Below are positions 1 through 12,285 of a stretch of DNA of 64,000 bases, one piece after another; positions within the stretch are counted from its first letter, which is position 1, and each line of letters starts with the position of its first letter. The DNA comes from Cylicocyclus nassatus (lineage: Eukaryota; Nematoda; Chromadorea; Rhabditida; Strongylidae). A model generated the notes under the pieces. The model was not told where the DNA came from, made no database searches, and saw nothing but the letters and a program-made list of their open reading frames with translations. Where the stretch lies: assembly GCA_958299035.1 (NCBI GenBank), contig CATQJL010000305.1, positions 37,089,733-37,153,732 on the forward strand, read 5' to 3'. The position numbers and the translations under genes are program-made.

Positions 1-1740
1 GCCTCATTACTGCCAAGCTATAATTTGCAGGAAGCAAAAGCTTTATCGCTTGTTCGTTTTCGGATTCTTAACGATATCTCCCGCTAAAGAATATAGGAAG
101 TCGCGAATTGGGAAGTGGTTATTGGATAGAGCCTAAAATGAAGCGCCTCGCCTATGCAAAAGTCATGTAATTTTCTATTTGTAAGTATGCCTGAAACATA
201 AGTATGGACTTTTGATGGTTTATTCAACATCCTCCTTTCAACACCTCTTACGTCCAATTAGCACATTGAATTGCAGGTTCGACCTCAGACCAGGGCTCGG
301 CACGGGCGGCCTAAAGGGCAGGCTGAATATCGTTTTGGGATAACAAGCGAAGCGTTTTTGCGGGTAGAGGAACGAAAGCCCCCAGTTTGAGCCGCCTTTC
401 GCGGCTAACTGGTCCTTTCGCAACGTTGTTGCATGTCGAGTCAGATTTTGCGATACAGTCCAATCTGCCACTTTTTGTATGCCTTCAAGTGCTGGCAGAT
501 AAGGAGTGCAGATATGATAAGTATTTAAGCTCTCTCTACCACTAGCCATCTTTTGATATTGTCTTTTGGTCAAGAACGACTAAATCAAGACTCAAAACAT
601 AAAAGCAACTTATCTTACCTTGCTATCTTTGGAAGACAGCATGATGTGATAATTGTCACATGTTATGATAATTATCTCAAATGCCTCATAAAATCATGAT
701 TGGTCGCTGCATAAAAAGACTAAATCACAAAAACCTATCAACCTACCTCACACATGAACGGGACCTCTTGCCCTGATGTCTAGCAGTTTGAATGGTGTAC
801 GCTCACAGCGATAAATCAACATATGACGAAGAGTATGTTCAAATGGAGCGCAACCAGCAACCTATTCAGTCTTTGAATTGCCGAATACAATACGGTTTTG
901 ATTATGCGGAGTGGAAGAAAGAGTGAAAACGAAAGTAGCGATTTTCCAGCATGACGGAAAAGTTCTGTATATTTGTACACAGCAAAAGCCACTACATGGA
1001 CAAGAGTGACTTAACTCAGAAGCCCACAAGGACCTTCTGCCGGAAAAAGAAATATTCGCAGCGTTTGAGCAGAAATCATTTTACTATTAACAGAATTGAA
1101 AGCATCTAAAATCGGCTCGGGATCTTCGTCTAATAATTCAAAAACGCGCTAGGAATTTGCAGGAACACATTAGTTTTGAACACATTCAGCAGCTTTTCAA
1201 AAATAGCTGAGTAGGCTCATTCCCTGAATGCAAGCGGGTCTCCCGGTCAATTTTCGAGAAGCAGTAAGGTGAGGTAACCTATGCTCAGCAACTATTTGAA
1301 TCCTTAGAGTATTGCCTTCAAAAGCCCCACAGCTACTTTCTGTAAATACATAGAAGGACAGATAAGCAATGTCATGTCTTTTAGTGGTATTTAATTTCAT
1401 ACATCCATATTCTGAGTGGCATAAGATCAAATTGCATATTTTGGAACGTACTATCTATTAGGTATAGTTGGCAAATTATTTGAAAGAATATTTTGTGCTT
1501 TTAGCACGTAAGCCATGATCTGAGTGCACTACAGAATTTTCTACCTTAGTTAGCCCGGTTGTGAAAATGAAGGAGAGTAGAGCATAATACTTCTCCGAGA
1601 AAATGTCATTTTACCTCACTATAATTTTTAGAAAGGTATGAGTAAAGGGCCGCGCATACTTAACGCGATTTCAATCGAGAGCGATTTGGCAATGTTCCAA
1701 CTGTCCATAATTCACCGTAAACACATTTTAAATGTACAGA
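1..1740. other. Intergenic or intronic stretch without a recognised gene
   Basis: I see no supported coding exon, RNA gene or complete transposon here. The sequence is AT-rich with frequent stops in all frames. The only repeat I recognise is a fragment of a palindromic MITE at about 362-445. Confidence 0.5.
362..445. repeat. Fragment of palindromic MITE (same family as 30586-30720)
   Basis: The stretch with AACGAAAGC, GCCGCCTTTCGCGGC, CTGGTCCTTTCGCA and GTTGTTGCATGTCG matches one arm and centre of the palindromic element at 30586-30720. Only one arm is clear, so this looks like a truncated or diverged copy. Confidence 0.5.
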
Positions 1741-1743
1741 AGA

Positions 1744-1840
1744 CAGGCATTTTATCAATCCACGTAAGTTATACACACTATGCATGCGCAAAAGGGCATT
1801 TTATCAATCCATGTAAGTTATACACACTATGCATGTGCAG
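1744..1840. repeat. Two tandem copies of a ~48-bp unit
   Basis: A unit containing GGCATTTTATCAATCCA, GTAAGTTATACACACTA and TGCATG occurs twice in direct tandem with only C/T differences. It is a short local duplication inside non-coding sequence. Confidence 0.75.
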
Positions 1841-1905
1841 TTTGCTAGTGTTGAATCTAGAGAGTTCTAGCTAATGGCCAAATCGCGTGAAGTACGCCCG
1901 ACCCT

Positions 1906-2362
1906 TAAAGGCAGTGTCCGGGCAAAAACTCGACTTTGAGATTTTGTGCTTACCTGGGCCTATTCGCTACGCTGAATCCGAAAATGCGTAGAGCGCGAAA
2001 ATGGCGAAAAACGGCTCTAACACAGGAGGGAAATCAGCAGGTGGGCGGAGTCCTCCCCACTGCGAATTCACGTTCCCGGCTTTCAGAGCGACCTTCTCGC
2101 TTCCGGTTTCAAGTCAATCATTCGCACTTGACCGGTAGCGATGTTAGGACGGCTAGCGGAATCGAGAAAATCGCTCCGGGAGCTGGGATCGTGAAATCGC
2201 AATGGGGAAAGCTCCGCCCATCTGCTGATTTCCCTCCTGTATTAGAGCCCTTTTTCGCCGTTTTCGCGCTTTCCAATGTGGATTTTCGGATTCAGCATGG
2301 CGAATAGGCCCGTATAAGCACAAAATCTCAAAATCGAGTTTTTGCCCGGACACTGCCTTCAA
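1906..2362. mobile_element. Palindromic MITE, terminal inverted repeat GGCAGTGTCCGGGCA
   Basis: The left end (AAAGGCAGTGTCCGGGCAAA) is repeated inverted at the right end (near 2340-2360). The arms continue to match for well over 100 bp, through TGCTGAATCCGAAAAT-like and GGAGGGAAATCAGCAG-like segments. No transposase is present, so it is non-autonomous. A half copy lies at 7852-8050, and the elements at 21082 and 21833 have related TIRs. The superfamily is unclear and I could not fix a target duplication. Confidence 0.75.
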
Positions 2363-2389
2363 AGGCGTGTCCGGGCAAGATGGGGATTT

Positions 2390-4780
2390 TAAGATTTCAG
2401 TGCCATGCGAGAGTGGTTCCCTCAGACACAACATCGCACAAGTGCGACATCATAACGCTTGAAAAGCAAGAAAACGACCGGAAAGTGGGGAAACTTACGC
2501 CTTGGGGAGACGTCCTCCGAGCTGTCCGAATTCCCGCTATGCGGCAGAGTATGCATGCCGCCACAGTTAAAATGTAAAGTGCAGCGATTCTGCGTCTCTG
2601 CCTTGGCGGGGACCGTCAAATTTCACATCCTTCACAATTCGCAAATTGCAAATTCATTAATACTCTACTCAATAAGTCTTGCTTAAATCCCGTGGTGCAG
2701 TCGGTGACGTTCTTGCAGGAATAAGCTTGAATTACTTGAAGTTTAACCCTTGAGAGCCTTTTTTGACATTTTCAGCTAATCTTCACGCCTCATTTTTGAG
2801 CAAACACAATCTATCCGATTCTTCTGTCTAGATGAAAGCATAAAAGAAGGGTATGTTCTAAATTTTCTGTGTGCTGATGGACAAAAATGACGCTTAAGTA
2901 TGCACGATCTATCGTTCCTCTTGCTCGCCACCCTATGTGTAACCTTCTTTTCTAGTATAATGATGGTTTTTGTGTGACTTATATATCTTCACAACAATCT
3001 TTTGTACAGTGATTCGATAGCATTTAGGAAGGTTGAATGCAATCAAATGAAATATCAAAATCACGATCATGTCCAGCGCATCGCAAATAGCATTTCCATA
3101 CAAACGGGAAGAGATATGAGTCGTTTCCAACAAGCAGGCAATGGAAAAGCATTGCAGTTCAATATGAAGGTCACCTCAATGAATATATCGATCGTTTCTA
3201 TAAGCATGTTGTTTTGTTCTCTTATCTGGCCGAAAGTGTGAAAAAGATGGCAAGTGCAATACATAATTTTCTTTGCAAAGATTATAAAGTTTTTTCATTG
3301 TTACGCAACTGACGTTGTTCGCGAGGATTGATAGATAGTTGCGCTAATAGGCAACAATCCAAAAAGCACTGAAACATCATCTATCCCCTCTTCGATTATA
3401 CATAACTTGATACGAATGTTTAAGAACCATTTTATCCTTACTTTGCTCCCAGGCTATTTATTTAAATGAATATTACATTTGCATGCAGTGCTATTTTGAG
3501 CATATTCAACTTTTTCTATAATCTAGTGAAAGTCCGTGCTACATTTCGAATAGTATAAATATAAGAAAAACGAAATAGTCTTACAACAGCTTGGCAGTAT
3601 TTGCTTTACCAATGATTAGAATGAGCGTAAAAGCTGAGCTTATTTTTGGTAAGGCAATGATCAAATGCTCGTGCATACTTTGTTAGAAAGTTGATCTCAA
3701 TTGCATAAGATAGTGAATGTAGTCGATTTTCGATAGTCAATGCTTTTATTGCCCACTTCTCACTAACTGAGAAGACGAACTGAAAAAGTTAGCTAAAACT
3801 TCAACCTATAGATGGCCAAAGTGGAGAAGAAATTTTATCTTTTGATTGAATAATATCTGATCTATTAGATGAAGCGCAGAGCAAAAAGTTGAAAGGTTCA
3901 AGATCCTCCACGTTTGGTTGTTTCCTAAAGAAGTGATATAAACCCTATGATTACGCTCAATCAAGTCAACAAGTTCAATCATTTATAAAAAAGAAACGAG
4001 TGTCGCAATAAACAGTTTGCCGAATGATGGACCGTTTTCGATCAAATTGTATAATAGAAATTTGAATAGAGAAGGATGTAAAGTAGGGTCGGACTATGGC
4101 AAGAATTACTAGGAGATGATGAACGGTGGAGAAAGCGGAATATTCTGTAAGTTTATGTGCTCTACCGGACAATTTTGCTTAATCTCAAGGCAATTTTGAA
4201 ACATGGTATTAAAAGAAGAGAATGAAAAGGTTTTCAATCGAATTGTTCCTCTAGCCAGAAGGTATGGAACGCGTGTAATAGGGCGTCAGAACAGGGAGGC
4301 TTGCATAAATATTTAGAGCTGAAGTTGTTTGAAGCTGCTATATTCACTTTACCATTGCCTGACACCTGACCGTCCTACACTCAAAAAGTTCGAAGATAGA
4401 TGTCCACAAGTCTATGATTATTTTTTGTTCTAACACATAGTGTGCAAAGGACGGAATACTATGAGTCACTGCTGCAAGAGCTTTACGAAGAAGGATGAAC
4501 AGGTGGGAGGTGCTTTTTGAGTGGGAAATCACAGAAATACTTGCTTTTTAGCGAGCTTACTATTATACATATAAAGCAATAAAGTAAATTTCAAAGGTAG
4601 AGGTAAGCCAGTGGAAGTAAGAATAATAGTGCTTGTTGTACAATAAAAAGAGCAGTAGTTTATGGACAGCCATTTTCTTTCCGAGCGTATTTGATTTTCA
4701 GCGGAGAAATTTTCAGCACTCTTGGAGTGCAAAATAAGTGAAGTTTCACAAGGAATGCAAATAGTCAAGGTGGCGTTTTT
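2390..4780. other. No recognised gene or element
   Basis: AT-rich sequence with only short open frames. I saw no protein motif, no convincing exon with paired splice signals and no obvious inverted repeat. Confidence 0.45.
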
Positions 4781-4788
4781 AGATGGGA

Positions 4789-5178
4789 TGTAAACCACTT
4801 GAAGGACTTAAAATGCTGATTCCAAATTTGCTTTCTTTATCTGCAGAACATTTATGGACGAGAACTTATGAGCAATGATTGGAGCAAAAAACAGAATGTG
4901 CAAGTGTCAAAAATAGCCGTTATACTTTTTCTAGTTCTTCACTATAGCAGTGATAATCATCAGAGCACTTAAAAAAACTCTAAAGTAAGAAAAATACATC
5001 ACACTTGGTTGCATTATTTGAGGGCTAATAAGACTTTAGCAACTTATTTTATCCAAAATGCACATTCAATTTTTGGCTTCAGAAAACGCTCATAACTCCT
5101 TGTCCGTAAACGTTCTGCAGATAAGGAAGGCAGTTTTGGAATCAGCGCTTCATGCCCTTCAATATGGTATGCATCTCA
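4789..5178. mobile_element. MITE with inverted ends (TGATTCCAAAT family, copy 1)
   Basis: ATGCTGATTCCAAATTTGC near 4815 and TTTTGGAATCAGCGCTTCAT near 5135-5152 are inverted repeats. The internal TCTGCAGA and CATAACTC-type words also pair across the centre. The motif GGAATCAGCG plus CATAACTCgcTTC recurs in the elements at 18534 and 22428, so these form one diverged MITE family. Confidence 0.6.
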
Positions 5179-5179
5179 T

Positions 5180-6660
5180 TTGGAAAGGCTACTTCGACTA
5201 AACAAGCTTCCCTTGCCAGTACTCTTTGATTTGAAGGGATGAAGGAGAGATTATTCCATCATAACCAAAGTAAGGAGTTTTTATGCATCGATCTACTTAT
5301 ACGAGTAGTTGAGACGTGTATGCGAAAGCAAAAAACGCAGTAGCAGAGAATGGCAGTTACCTGTTCGTGTTTTGTGCGACGGATGCAGCAATGCACCCTC
5401 GCCGCTGCGCAAATATCGAGTGACTCAGCCATGGAAACGGAATCGGAGTTGGCGCTGCTGCTGAACTCCACGGCCAATACGCGCCGCGCTCACTTGAATT
5501 GTCCCTCCGCAAAAAGGATGGACGCGGAGAACAGCAATAGTTACAGGCTTGTTATCGGGGGTTGTAGCCGTAGATGATCAACTCGGATAAAAAAACCTAG
5601 ACATGCTTTTTATTTATAACTGGCTCAAAATGATAGAAATAAATGAAATATCTGCACCAAATTTTGCATAAGTAAAGTTTGGGGCAGAGCAGATGCAAAT
5701 AAGCTTTTTCGCTTTTCAAATTATTCTCTTTCGCGTTTTTTGCTTACTTTTTCATTAAAAACCGACCTAAAATTACGGAAAGAATCAAGTTTTCTGCACC
5801 TTGGGCAGGTGAAGGTCATCCAATACCGCCCTGGAAAGTAATATTTGGCAGAGTAGGAGGAGGTATGTGAGCTTGCTGATTATAAAAAAAAACGCTTTTC
5901 GCTTTTAACGACAACTGAGCGCCTGGCACTTGCATATTTCACTTGGAATGACTGCAATCAGTTTTCTTTTTTTTTTTGATGTAAATGCTGCAGCGGACTG
6001 TGGGAGGGGTACAAATGTTGTTTCTGATTGTAAAGCATTCTCGCTACGAAAGAACGTTCGAGATAGACTAGAAAATCATTAGAACACGAGCCATAAATCT
6101 AAAGATAACCAAGAAAACCAAAAGCAATGGAAAAATCGTCATTGTTTGAAATATGCTAGATAGCAGTTTCAGCTGGGTAAAGTTGTCCTTTGAAATGTGA
6201 AGATTGATTAATCAAAAGAGTTTACGATTGCTCCACCGCTCAAGCAGGATAGTAGAAACATGTGCTTTCATTTGTTAAAGACCTGGTCATCTATATACCA
6301 TCTACCTATCTTTAGTAACTCTTGAAATCTCTTCCCCACTAGCTACATAGGTTGTCGTCCAGACAAAAAAGAGTACAACTAATGCGCTAATGAAGAGTTT
6401 TGAGCACCTAAGTGTTCTTTCTCTTTTTAAGGCGAGAGAAACGATTTGATCTCGTACTGCATTTTGTAAATATTACTCCATTACTCTGCTCCTATCAAGA
6501 AAAGGCCAAGAAGTGGAGGACAGGTGTGTCAATCACTACAGATGCGTATATCGAGCAGGAGTATGGGATGAATTCAAGGCAAGGTTATTTATTTTTTGTT
6601 ATAGAACATCAATTTTTGCACCTCATGAGATACCGTACCCCATTCTGCATCTTTCATTTC
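5180..6660. other. Mostly empty stretch
   Basis: Apart from the GC-richer island at 5340-5540 I see no gene, RNA or clear repeat. There is a T-rich run near 5965. Confidence 0.4.
5361..5432 (-). CDS. Possible first exon of an unknown gene
   Basis: A small island of higher GC (about 5340-5540) in AT-rich surroundings contains, on the minus strand, an ATG at 5432 opening a short frame (start MAESLDIC). It runs to a good donor, CACGAACAG followed by GTAACT, near 5361. I did not find the next exon. The opposite strand is also open here (start MAVTCSCF), so strand and even coding nature are uncertain. No family recognised. Confidence 0.2.
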
Positions 6661-6667
6661 AAGAAGC

Positions 6668-6910
6668 TTAGATCTTTAAGGCTTCGGACAGAGTTCACGC
6701 GATTCAATCGTTACAGATAAGTGTTACGAGTTTACCGCATGCCGATGTTCTTGTGTTTAGGTTGTGATAGTCAGTCACTATTAGTCATGTTGGAAAACTA
6801 TCACAACCGAGTTGCAAGAAGATCGACATGCAATGAACTCGTAACACTCGTCTGTAGCGATTTAATCGCGACGATTAAATCGCGTGAAATCTACCCGGAG
6901 TCTAGAGCAA
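6668..6910. mobile_element. Palindromic MITE
   Basis: The segment with TTACAGATAAGTGTTACGAG, CGATGTTCTTG and GTTGTGATAGT is repeated inverted as ACTATCACAAC, CAAGAAGATCG, CTCGTAACACT and CTGTAGCGATT. The two arms are about 100 bp each. There is no coding capacity. The exact ends are not fixed. Confidence 0.65.
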
Positions 6911-7414
6911 ACGCTTAGAGCAACCCTATGGTGATATTTACAAAATGCAGTACGTATCACTTGCAGTAGTGCGAGAGCTTGTGATGATCAAAAAGGGGTT
7001 GCTTTTTTGCGTTTTGGAGTGTCGCTAACGGCGTATTTGGTATGGCCTTGCAAATGGCCTTGCACGAGGTACATCGCCATGTAATTATCCCTGATGTAAG
7101 AGTTGAAGAACATGCTGTCGGAACTTTCAAACTATGGTAATTTAAATGGTACAATTGAGAAGAACTTTCATTTCATCATCTTCAAACCATCGAGCGAATT
7201 CTTTAGATCTTACTGATGAACATGGGAGCTTAAGAACAAAAAAAACTAATTCAGTATTAATTGTTCGCGATCACAACTCGACTTTCAAACATGCAGAGCC
7301 ATGAACGTCGAAAAGCCGTCTTATGGGTGAGTCTCAGTTTTCTTTTCACCTGCAGTTTTCATAAGCAAATTGCATCTTTCGCAGTTGAGTGCTTGAAGAT
7401 TTCTAGTTGGCTCA

Positions 7415-7582
7415 GAAAAATTTCGAAAAAAGCAGCATAATTTCTTTTGGTTCTGTCTCTTTTATAAATGCAACTTCACTACATGGGCCGGGGTTTACTA
7501 CGACTCTCGATCCCACTCGATCCACTTGTTCTATCATATCTTCGCATGAGCGAGGAATATATAGGAATACATCTGAAAATGT
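7415..7582 (-). CDS. Possible terminal exon, unknown protein
   Basis: On the minus strand an acceptor-like TTACATTTTCAG (near 7583) opens a frame of about 55 codons to a stop at 7412. It reads in part VFLYIPRSCEDMIEQV and later VVVNPGPCSEVAFI. The composition is protein-like, but I recognise no domain. The reverse frame (7407-7691, plus) is also open, so this may be chance. Confidence 0.2.
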
Positions 7583-7851
7583 AATTTCAGAAGATATGGC
7601 CATCGTCAGGGATACTGCTTGCATCATGCATGAAAATGGTGTCTGTATAAAATGCTATCTAAACCAGTTCCCTACTGTCTCAGCAACATGAAGTTTGGGC
7701 TCTCTAACAAGCGATTATAAAAGGCCTTTTCAAAATCTGTTGTTTCAGTACCACTTCCTGCTTTTACAATTCTGTAAAGAATAAGGGAAGGCAACATGTA
7801 TATGAAGTGCCATGAGCTCCTCAACGTTCTAGCCATTTTTGCAAGTTAAAA

Positions 7852-8050
7852 ACGAAACCGGATCGCTCCGGAAGCTGGGAGCATAAATACACCGTGGAGA
7901 AGACCCTGCCTTGATGATTTCCAATCACTCTTAGAGCCGTTTTTTGGTGTTCTTGCGCTCTCCAGTGTGGATTTTCGGATTCAGCATAGCTTATAAGCCC
8001 GGGTAAGCGCAATTCAAAATTGACTTTCTGCCCAGACACTGCCTTCAAAC
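7852..8050. mobile_element. Half copy of the GGCAGTGTC palindromic MITE
   Basis: The right end (CAGACACTGCCTTCAAA) and the inner segments (ATTTTCGGATTCAGCATAGC, CGGATCGCTCCGG) match the right arm of the MITE at 1906-2362. The left arm is missing. Confidence 0.7.
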
Positions 8051-9560
8051 ATTAAAGTGTACGGCTGGAACTTGTCATCGTCCCTTTGAAATGCTTATTT
8101 TGCCCGCTTTTTTTGAACTGTAAATATGGAAGGTGCTCGGAATCATAGAATAAATACTTGCAAAAATTATCAAGGTGGCGGTTGTAGAAAAGCCAGGGTA
8201 GCCACATTGTTGCACCCGCTTTGCTCGAAAGTTTGCAAGGAAGTCTGAATAGGCGGATGGCACCAACTCTTAGGCTATTTTGAGGGCATCATGATATCAA
8301 CATGACAATCCAAGTATGTATACCTATCTGTTTGGCTCCTTGAGCTCTTCAGCGGTTCTAAAGGTACCACTGGCAAATTGAGCTATACTGGAAGCGCCTA
8401 CGGTACTTTCACAGTATAAAGAATCTAAGCTAAAGCTGTACAGAATGGACAGATATGCCAAAGACCTTGAGGCAAGAAAGTAATTGTTCAAAGAAGAGAG
8501 TATATACATTTGGCTTTGAACAAACTTTAAGTTGAACATAAAGCAGCCTTATATCAAAGAAGATTGTGTTCTACACAAAAAAGATTTCAACGTCTTTTAT
8601 TTTAGTTTTTTAGTGCAAGCGAAGGCTCATATCACAGTGATAGTGGTTATATGTATTGAGTTTGTAGAAGCAACCACTGTGGAACAGAAAATTGCGTACG
8701 CAGAGATTCTGAAATGAGAATCGATTGAATTGAAACACGTTTGCTTTATTAGATGAAGAAATCATCTAGTTAACTTATTGCTTTCTGTCAAAATACCAAG
8801 AGTTAGGATATGTTGACACAATATGATAATAGTTCTAAACATTCATTTCATACCTATATGTATCTTGCATACTTTCCTTGGAAGAAATAATGAATACCAC
8901 AAAGATTCGAAGCGGGTTGCAAATACCAGTCGCAGATAGCGTATGACTACATATCAAAGTGACTAGGGCATTATAAGATGGAGGTTCCATTCGCATTGGT
9001 GCATCAACACGATCAAAGAAGAGATGGGTTTTTTGTAACAAATTTTATTCTACTCTCGCAGTGGCCACGTGCTCAGAAATTCAAAGAGCTTTTCTCAATT
9101 AAATTTTGCAAAAACTGGGGGTCATGCTCTTCCTAGGATCAGCCGTGCAAAATTAGCAGCTTTCGCTTGTCAATTTTGTGAATGAAAAGTTGAGAAACTT
9201 GACAGTTAAATCAATCGTCGGAGAATCGGAGATGTAGGGCATAGAAATGTGTTGCTCGCTATCCTTTTGCAGGTGGACCAACTCATTTTTAGATAGTACC
9301 CTTGTTTGTAATGATAAATGAAATGCATTACAAACGTTATTCTAGTGTTCGGGTAAGCGGTCCTAAAATTATGGCTAAGATGAAAAATTTTTCCGTATAA
9401 GCAAACATATGGTTTGTCTTCAGCTGCTGGTCTGCTTCAGTTTGTGATGCAGAACCACACACAGCAACAACCACAACAACGCAGCTACTTCGAACCATGA
9501 AAATTCCGAGAAAAATTGTAATATCTCTAAGACCTTCAACTGGTTCGAGGTAGGCTTGAG
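8050..9560. other. No recognised gene; weak exon-like frames only
   Basis: Minus-strand open frames at 8324-8539 (ending ...FRTAEELKEPNR) and 8835-9041 look protein-like in composition but show no domain and no firm splice pairing. I do not call them. Confidence 0.35.
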
Positions 9561-9626
9561 TTTGATATGCAGTATATCTTGGAATATTCGAAATTTTCTC
9601 GAATAATTGCGAAATAATTGAATATA

Positions 9627-10575
9627 TTAGGTTGTCCGGAAATTGATGCCCGTTTTGAATTTCAACCGCAATAAGTCATAACTTCTCATTTCTAAATAGG
9701 TTGCAAAGTACCATTCGATAGAACAAAGCAAGCTCTACAAGATGGCCTTCTTGCTTTTGCAACAGCTCTCACCCACCTCGAGTTTCGAGCCAAAAACTAA
9801 AAAGACTCAGCAGCCCGAAAAATCGAAAAAAATCGTAACTCAGTTCATAAAATTCCTACAAGAGTTCTTACTTGCTCACGTAAACACTAGCCACATAAAA
9901 CATCTATATACGCCTTTGCCGCATTTTTTTCTCTGTTAGAAATCAAGGAAAGGAAAATTTTCATGCATTTGCCAAAGTGATACTGTGCCGTTCCCACATA
10001 AGTAGTTCTACACTACAGACCTGTAGAAGTACAATCGTAAATTCTCAGCTCTCTACAAGCTTTAGTTCTCGAGAAATTTGAATTTTAGCTTGAACCAGCT
10101 AACTAGGGAAAGCTATATTCGGTAATTCTCGAAAACTAAAGCTTGTAGAGAGCTGAAAATTTGAGTCTGTACCCCTACGGGCTTGTGGTGTACAACTACC
10201 TATGTGAGAATGGCTCAGCATCACTTTGGCAAATGCACGAAAATTTCCGTTTTCTTGGTTTCTAACAGAGAAAAAAATGCGGCAAAGGCGTATATAGATG
10301 TTTTATGTGGATAGCGTTTACGTGAGCAAGTAAGAATTTTTGTAGGATTTATATGAACTGAATTACGATTTTTTTCGATTTTTCGTGCTGCTGAGTCTTT
10401 TTAGTTTTTGGCTCAAAACTCGAGGTGGATGAGAGCTGTTGCAAAAGCAAGATAGCCCTCTTGTAGAGCTTGCTTTGCTCTATCGAATGGTACTTTGCAA
10501 CCTATGTAGAAATGAGAAGTGTATGACTTATTGCGGTTGAAATTCAAAACGGGCATTAATTTCCGGACAACCTAA
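9627..10575. mobile_element. Mariner-type MITE with very long inverted arms (949 bp)
   Basis: It starts TTAGGTTGTCCGGAAATT and ends with the exact inverse, AATTTCCGGACAACCTAA; it is flanked by TA on both sides, as expected for Tc1/mariner elements. The arms pair for about 400 bp each, for example GCAAAGTACCATTCGATAGA at the left against the inverted right arm near 10490. No transposase frame is visible, so it is a non-autonomous snap-back element. A transcript would fold into a near-perfect long hairpin. Confidence 0.85.
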
Positions 10576-10577
10576 TA

Positions 10578-11581
10578 TTAGGTTGGTGCAGAAGTTCTTT
10601 CGCACCCAATTCAAAAATTCATAGAATCCTCAACGAATCTGCAAGTTCGAAATTTTGTTTAAGAGAGGAACTCATGCTCTTTGCAAATGTACTTGAAATG
10701 TTCGTTAGTGTGTACAAATGAAGGAGATAGAAGCTCAAAATCAAAATCGCTTAAAATTATTTTCCGTATATGAATAAAATAAGAGGATAAAGGATTCGGC
10801 GTCTTCAATACCCTTCGAGGGCATGCGCCGAACGCACGCACTAACTTCATGGTCGAAGAGGCAACTGTATGCGTGCGAGCCTATTACAGTGACTTGCGGG
10901 GGCCACCCGTTTCCAAGTCAGTGCTTTTATCCTCCCAAATTGCTCTGGTACCAATTTACCGGCCCCGGAGGGTAGAGGGCTTGGTTGGCCCAGGGGAGGG
11001 GATCGAACCTGTGTCCGATCTGGTCATAACGGCGCCTCATACCACTACGCCACTCGTTTCCTAATTTTTCGTGTAGGGTCATAAAAAATCGGAAACTTGC
11101 AACAAAAATCGGAGCAGTTGGTATTGTAGGCTCTTTCACCAGCTCTTTCTAACTGTGCAAAATTTGCGCTGATTGAGCGTCTCTATGAAAAGTTACGATT
11201 TTTGAGCAAGCAATACAAAAGGGCGAATTTGGTTTATTTTGGCATTTTTCAGGGAAATCGCAACTTTTCATAGAGACGCTCAATCAGCGCGAACTTTGCA
11301 TAGTTAGAAAGAGCAGGTAACAGAACCTACAATACCGACTGCTCCAATTTTTGTTGCAAGTCTTCGATGTTTATGACCCTACACAGAAAATTCGAATTTT
11401 GACCGATTTTTTTCTATCGCTCCTATCTATGCAACAGATGATCACTGTAAGCATCTAAGATGTCATTATAAAGAGCATTGCTTACTCTTTTATACAAAAA
11501 TAGAAGTAGTCAAATCGGTTGGAAAAATTAGAAGTTGTGAATTTTTGAAAATCGTGCGCAAGAATCCTCAGGACAACCTAA
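10578..11581. mobile_element. Second mariner-type element, sharing the TA with its neighbour
   Basis: It starts TTAGGTTGGTGCAGAAGTTC and ends GAATCCTCAGGACAACCTAA; the ends are inverted and mariner-like. It directly follows the element at 9627-10575 with a single TA (10576-10577) between them. The inner part (11080-11240 against 11250-11400) is an inverted repeat centred near 11230 (ATAGAGACGCTCAATCAGCG on both strands). A tRNA-derived SINE interrupts its left half. Confidence 0.7.
10785..11062 (-). mobile_element. tRNA-derived SINE
   Basis: Read on the minus strand from about 11062, the sequence has an A-box-like GTGGCGTAGTGGTATG, then about 30 bases later a B-box GGTTCGATCCC, spaced as in a tRNA gene. 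A ~180-bp unrelated body follows (GGGAGGATAAAAGCACTGAC ... GGGTATTGAAGACG). This is the head-and-body layout of a SINE transcribed by RNA polymerase III. The cloverleaf is degenerate, so it is not a functional tRNA gene. It lies inside a mariner-type element. The far end is estimated. Confidence 0.65.
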
Positions 11582-12221
11582 TATTCGAAAAAATATTGAA
11601 TAATCGAAATTCGAATATTATCAAAAACAAAAAATGTCGAATATCCAGAAAATCGATAATTTCGGAAATCAAAAACGCCGAATAAACAAATAACGATTAT
11701 TTCTGAAACAAAAAAAATTGCCGAATAACCGAATATCGAAGGTCTTCGAAATGAAAAAATTGCGAGTGATTGGATATATTCGAGAGAAAATTCGACTAAA
11801 CGAATACTTTGCATTGACTATGCCGAATATTAAAACAAATTCTGATCAAATTAGCACAATGAAAGACTCCACGTAACAACATACGATATTTGCCGATATA
11901 GCAATCAAAATGTGAAGTTATTATGTATCGAATAATTACTGAAGGTAGATATTTAAATGTTCGAGTATAATCCAACATCAAAAATTCCGATTAACCGAAT
12001 AATCAAATGTATTCGTATTTAACAAATTAAGCGGATATCAAACATATTCGACATTTCAATTTTTCGAATTATTGAATTTCGAATAGATTTTATTCGAATA
12101 CTTAAATATATATTCAATCCGGTCCAAATACAGCGTGCTGGCCAACTGTCTAGAGTAATTTAAGATCACTGATACCAGAAACTTTTTTGTTAATGTAGCA
12201 AAAGTCGTGAAGGTTTCTCAC

Positions 12222-12285
12222 CTCAAGTCTTTCGTGGAACAACTGTAATGTTTTTCTGGGTTGTTTCTAAACAAAGTTTTAGATC
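12222..12285 (-). CDS. Short exon of the Lys/Glu-rich gene
   Basis: The acceptor is TTGTGACAG and the donor TTGAG followed by GTGAGA. 64 bases complete the previous codon and encode SKTLFRNNPEKHYSCSTKDL. The next exon downstream was not found in the AT-rich and mariner region. Confidence 0.45.

Larger units (their letters stand above)
9570..12130. repeat. AT-rich repeat tract (AATATTCG/CGAATATT words), host of two mariner insertions
   Basis: 9570-9626 and 11583-12130 are made of diverged, overlapping AATATTCGAAA and TCGAATA words, with no coding signal. The two parts read as one low-complexity block split by the mariner-type elements at 9627-11581. Confidence 0.55.

Noticed and set aside
1936..2434. 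Open frames on both strands
   Set aside because: They lie entirely within a palindromic MITE and mirror each other.
10960..11062. A tRNA gene on the minus strand
   Set aside because: The A and B boxes are present, but the acceptor and T stems do not pair, and a SINE body follows.
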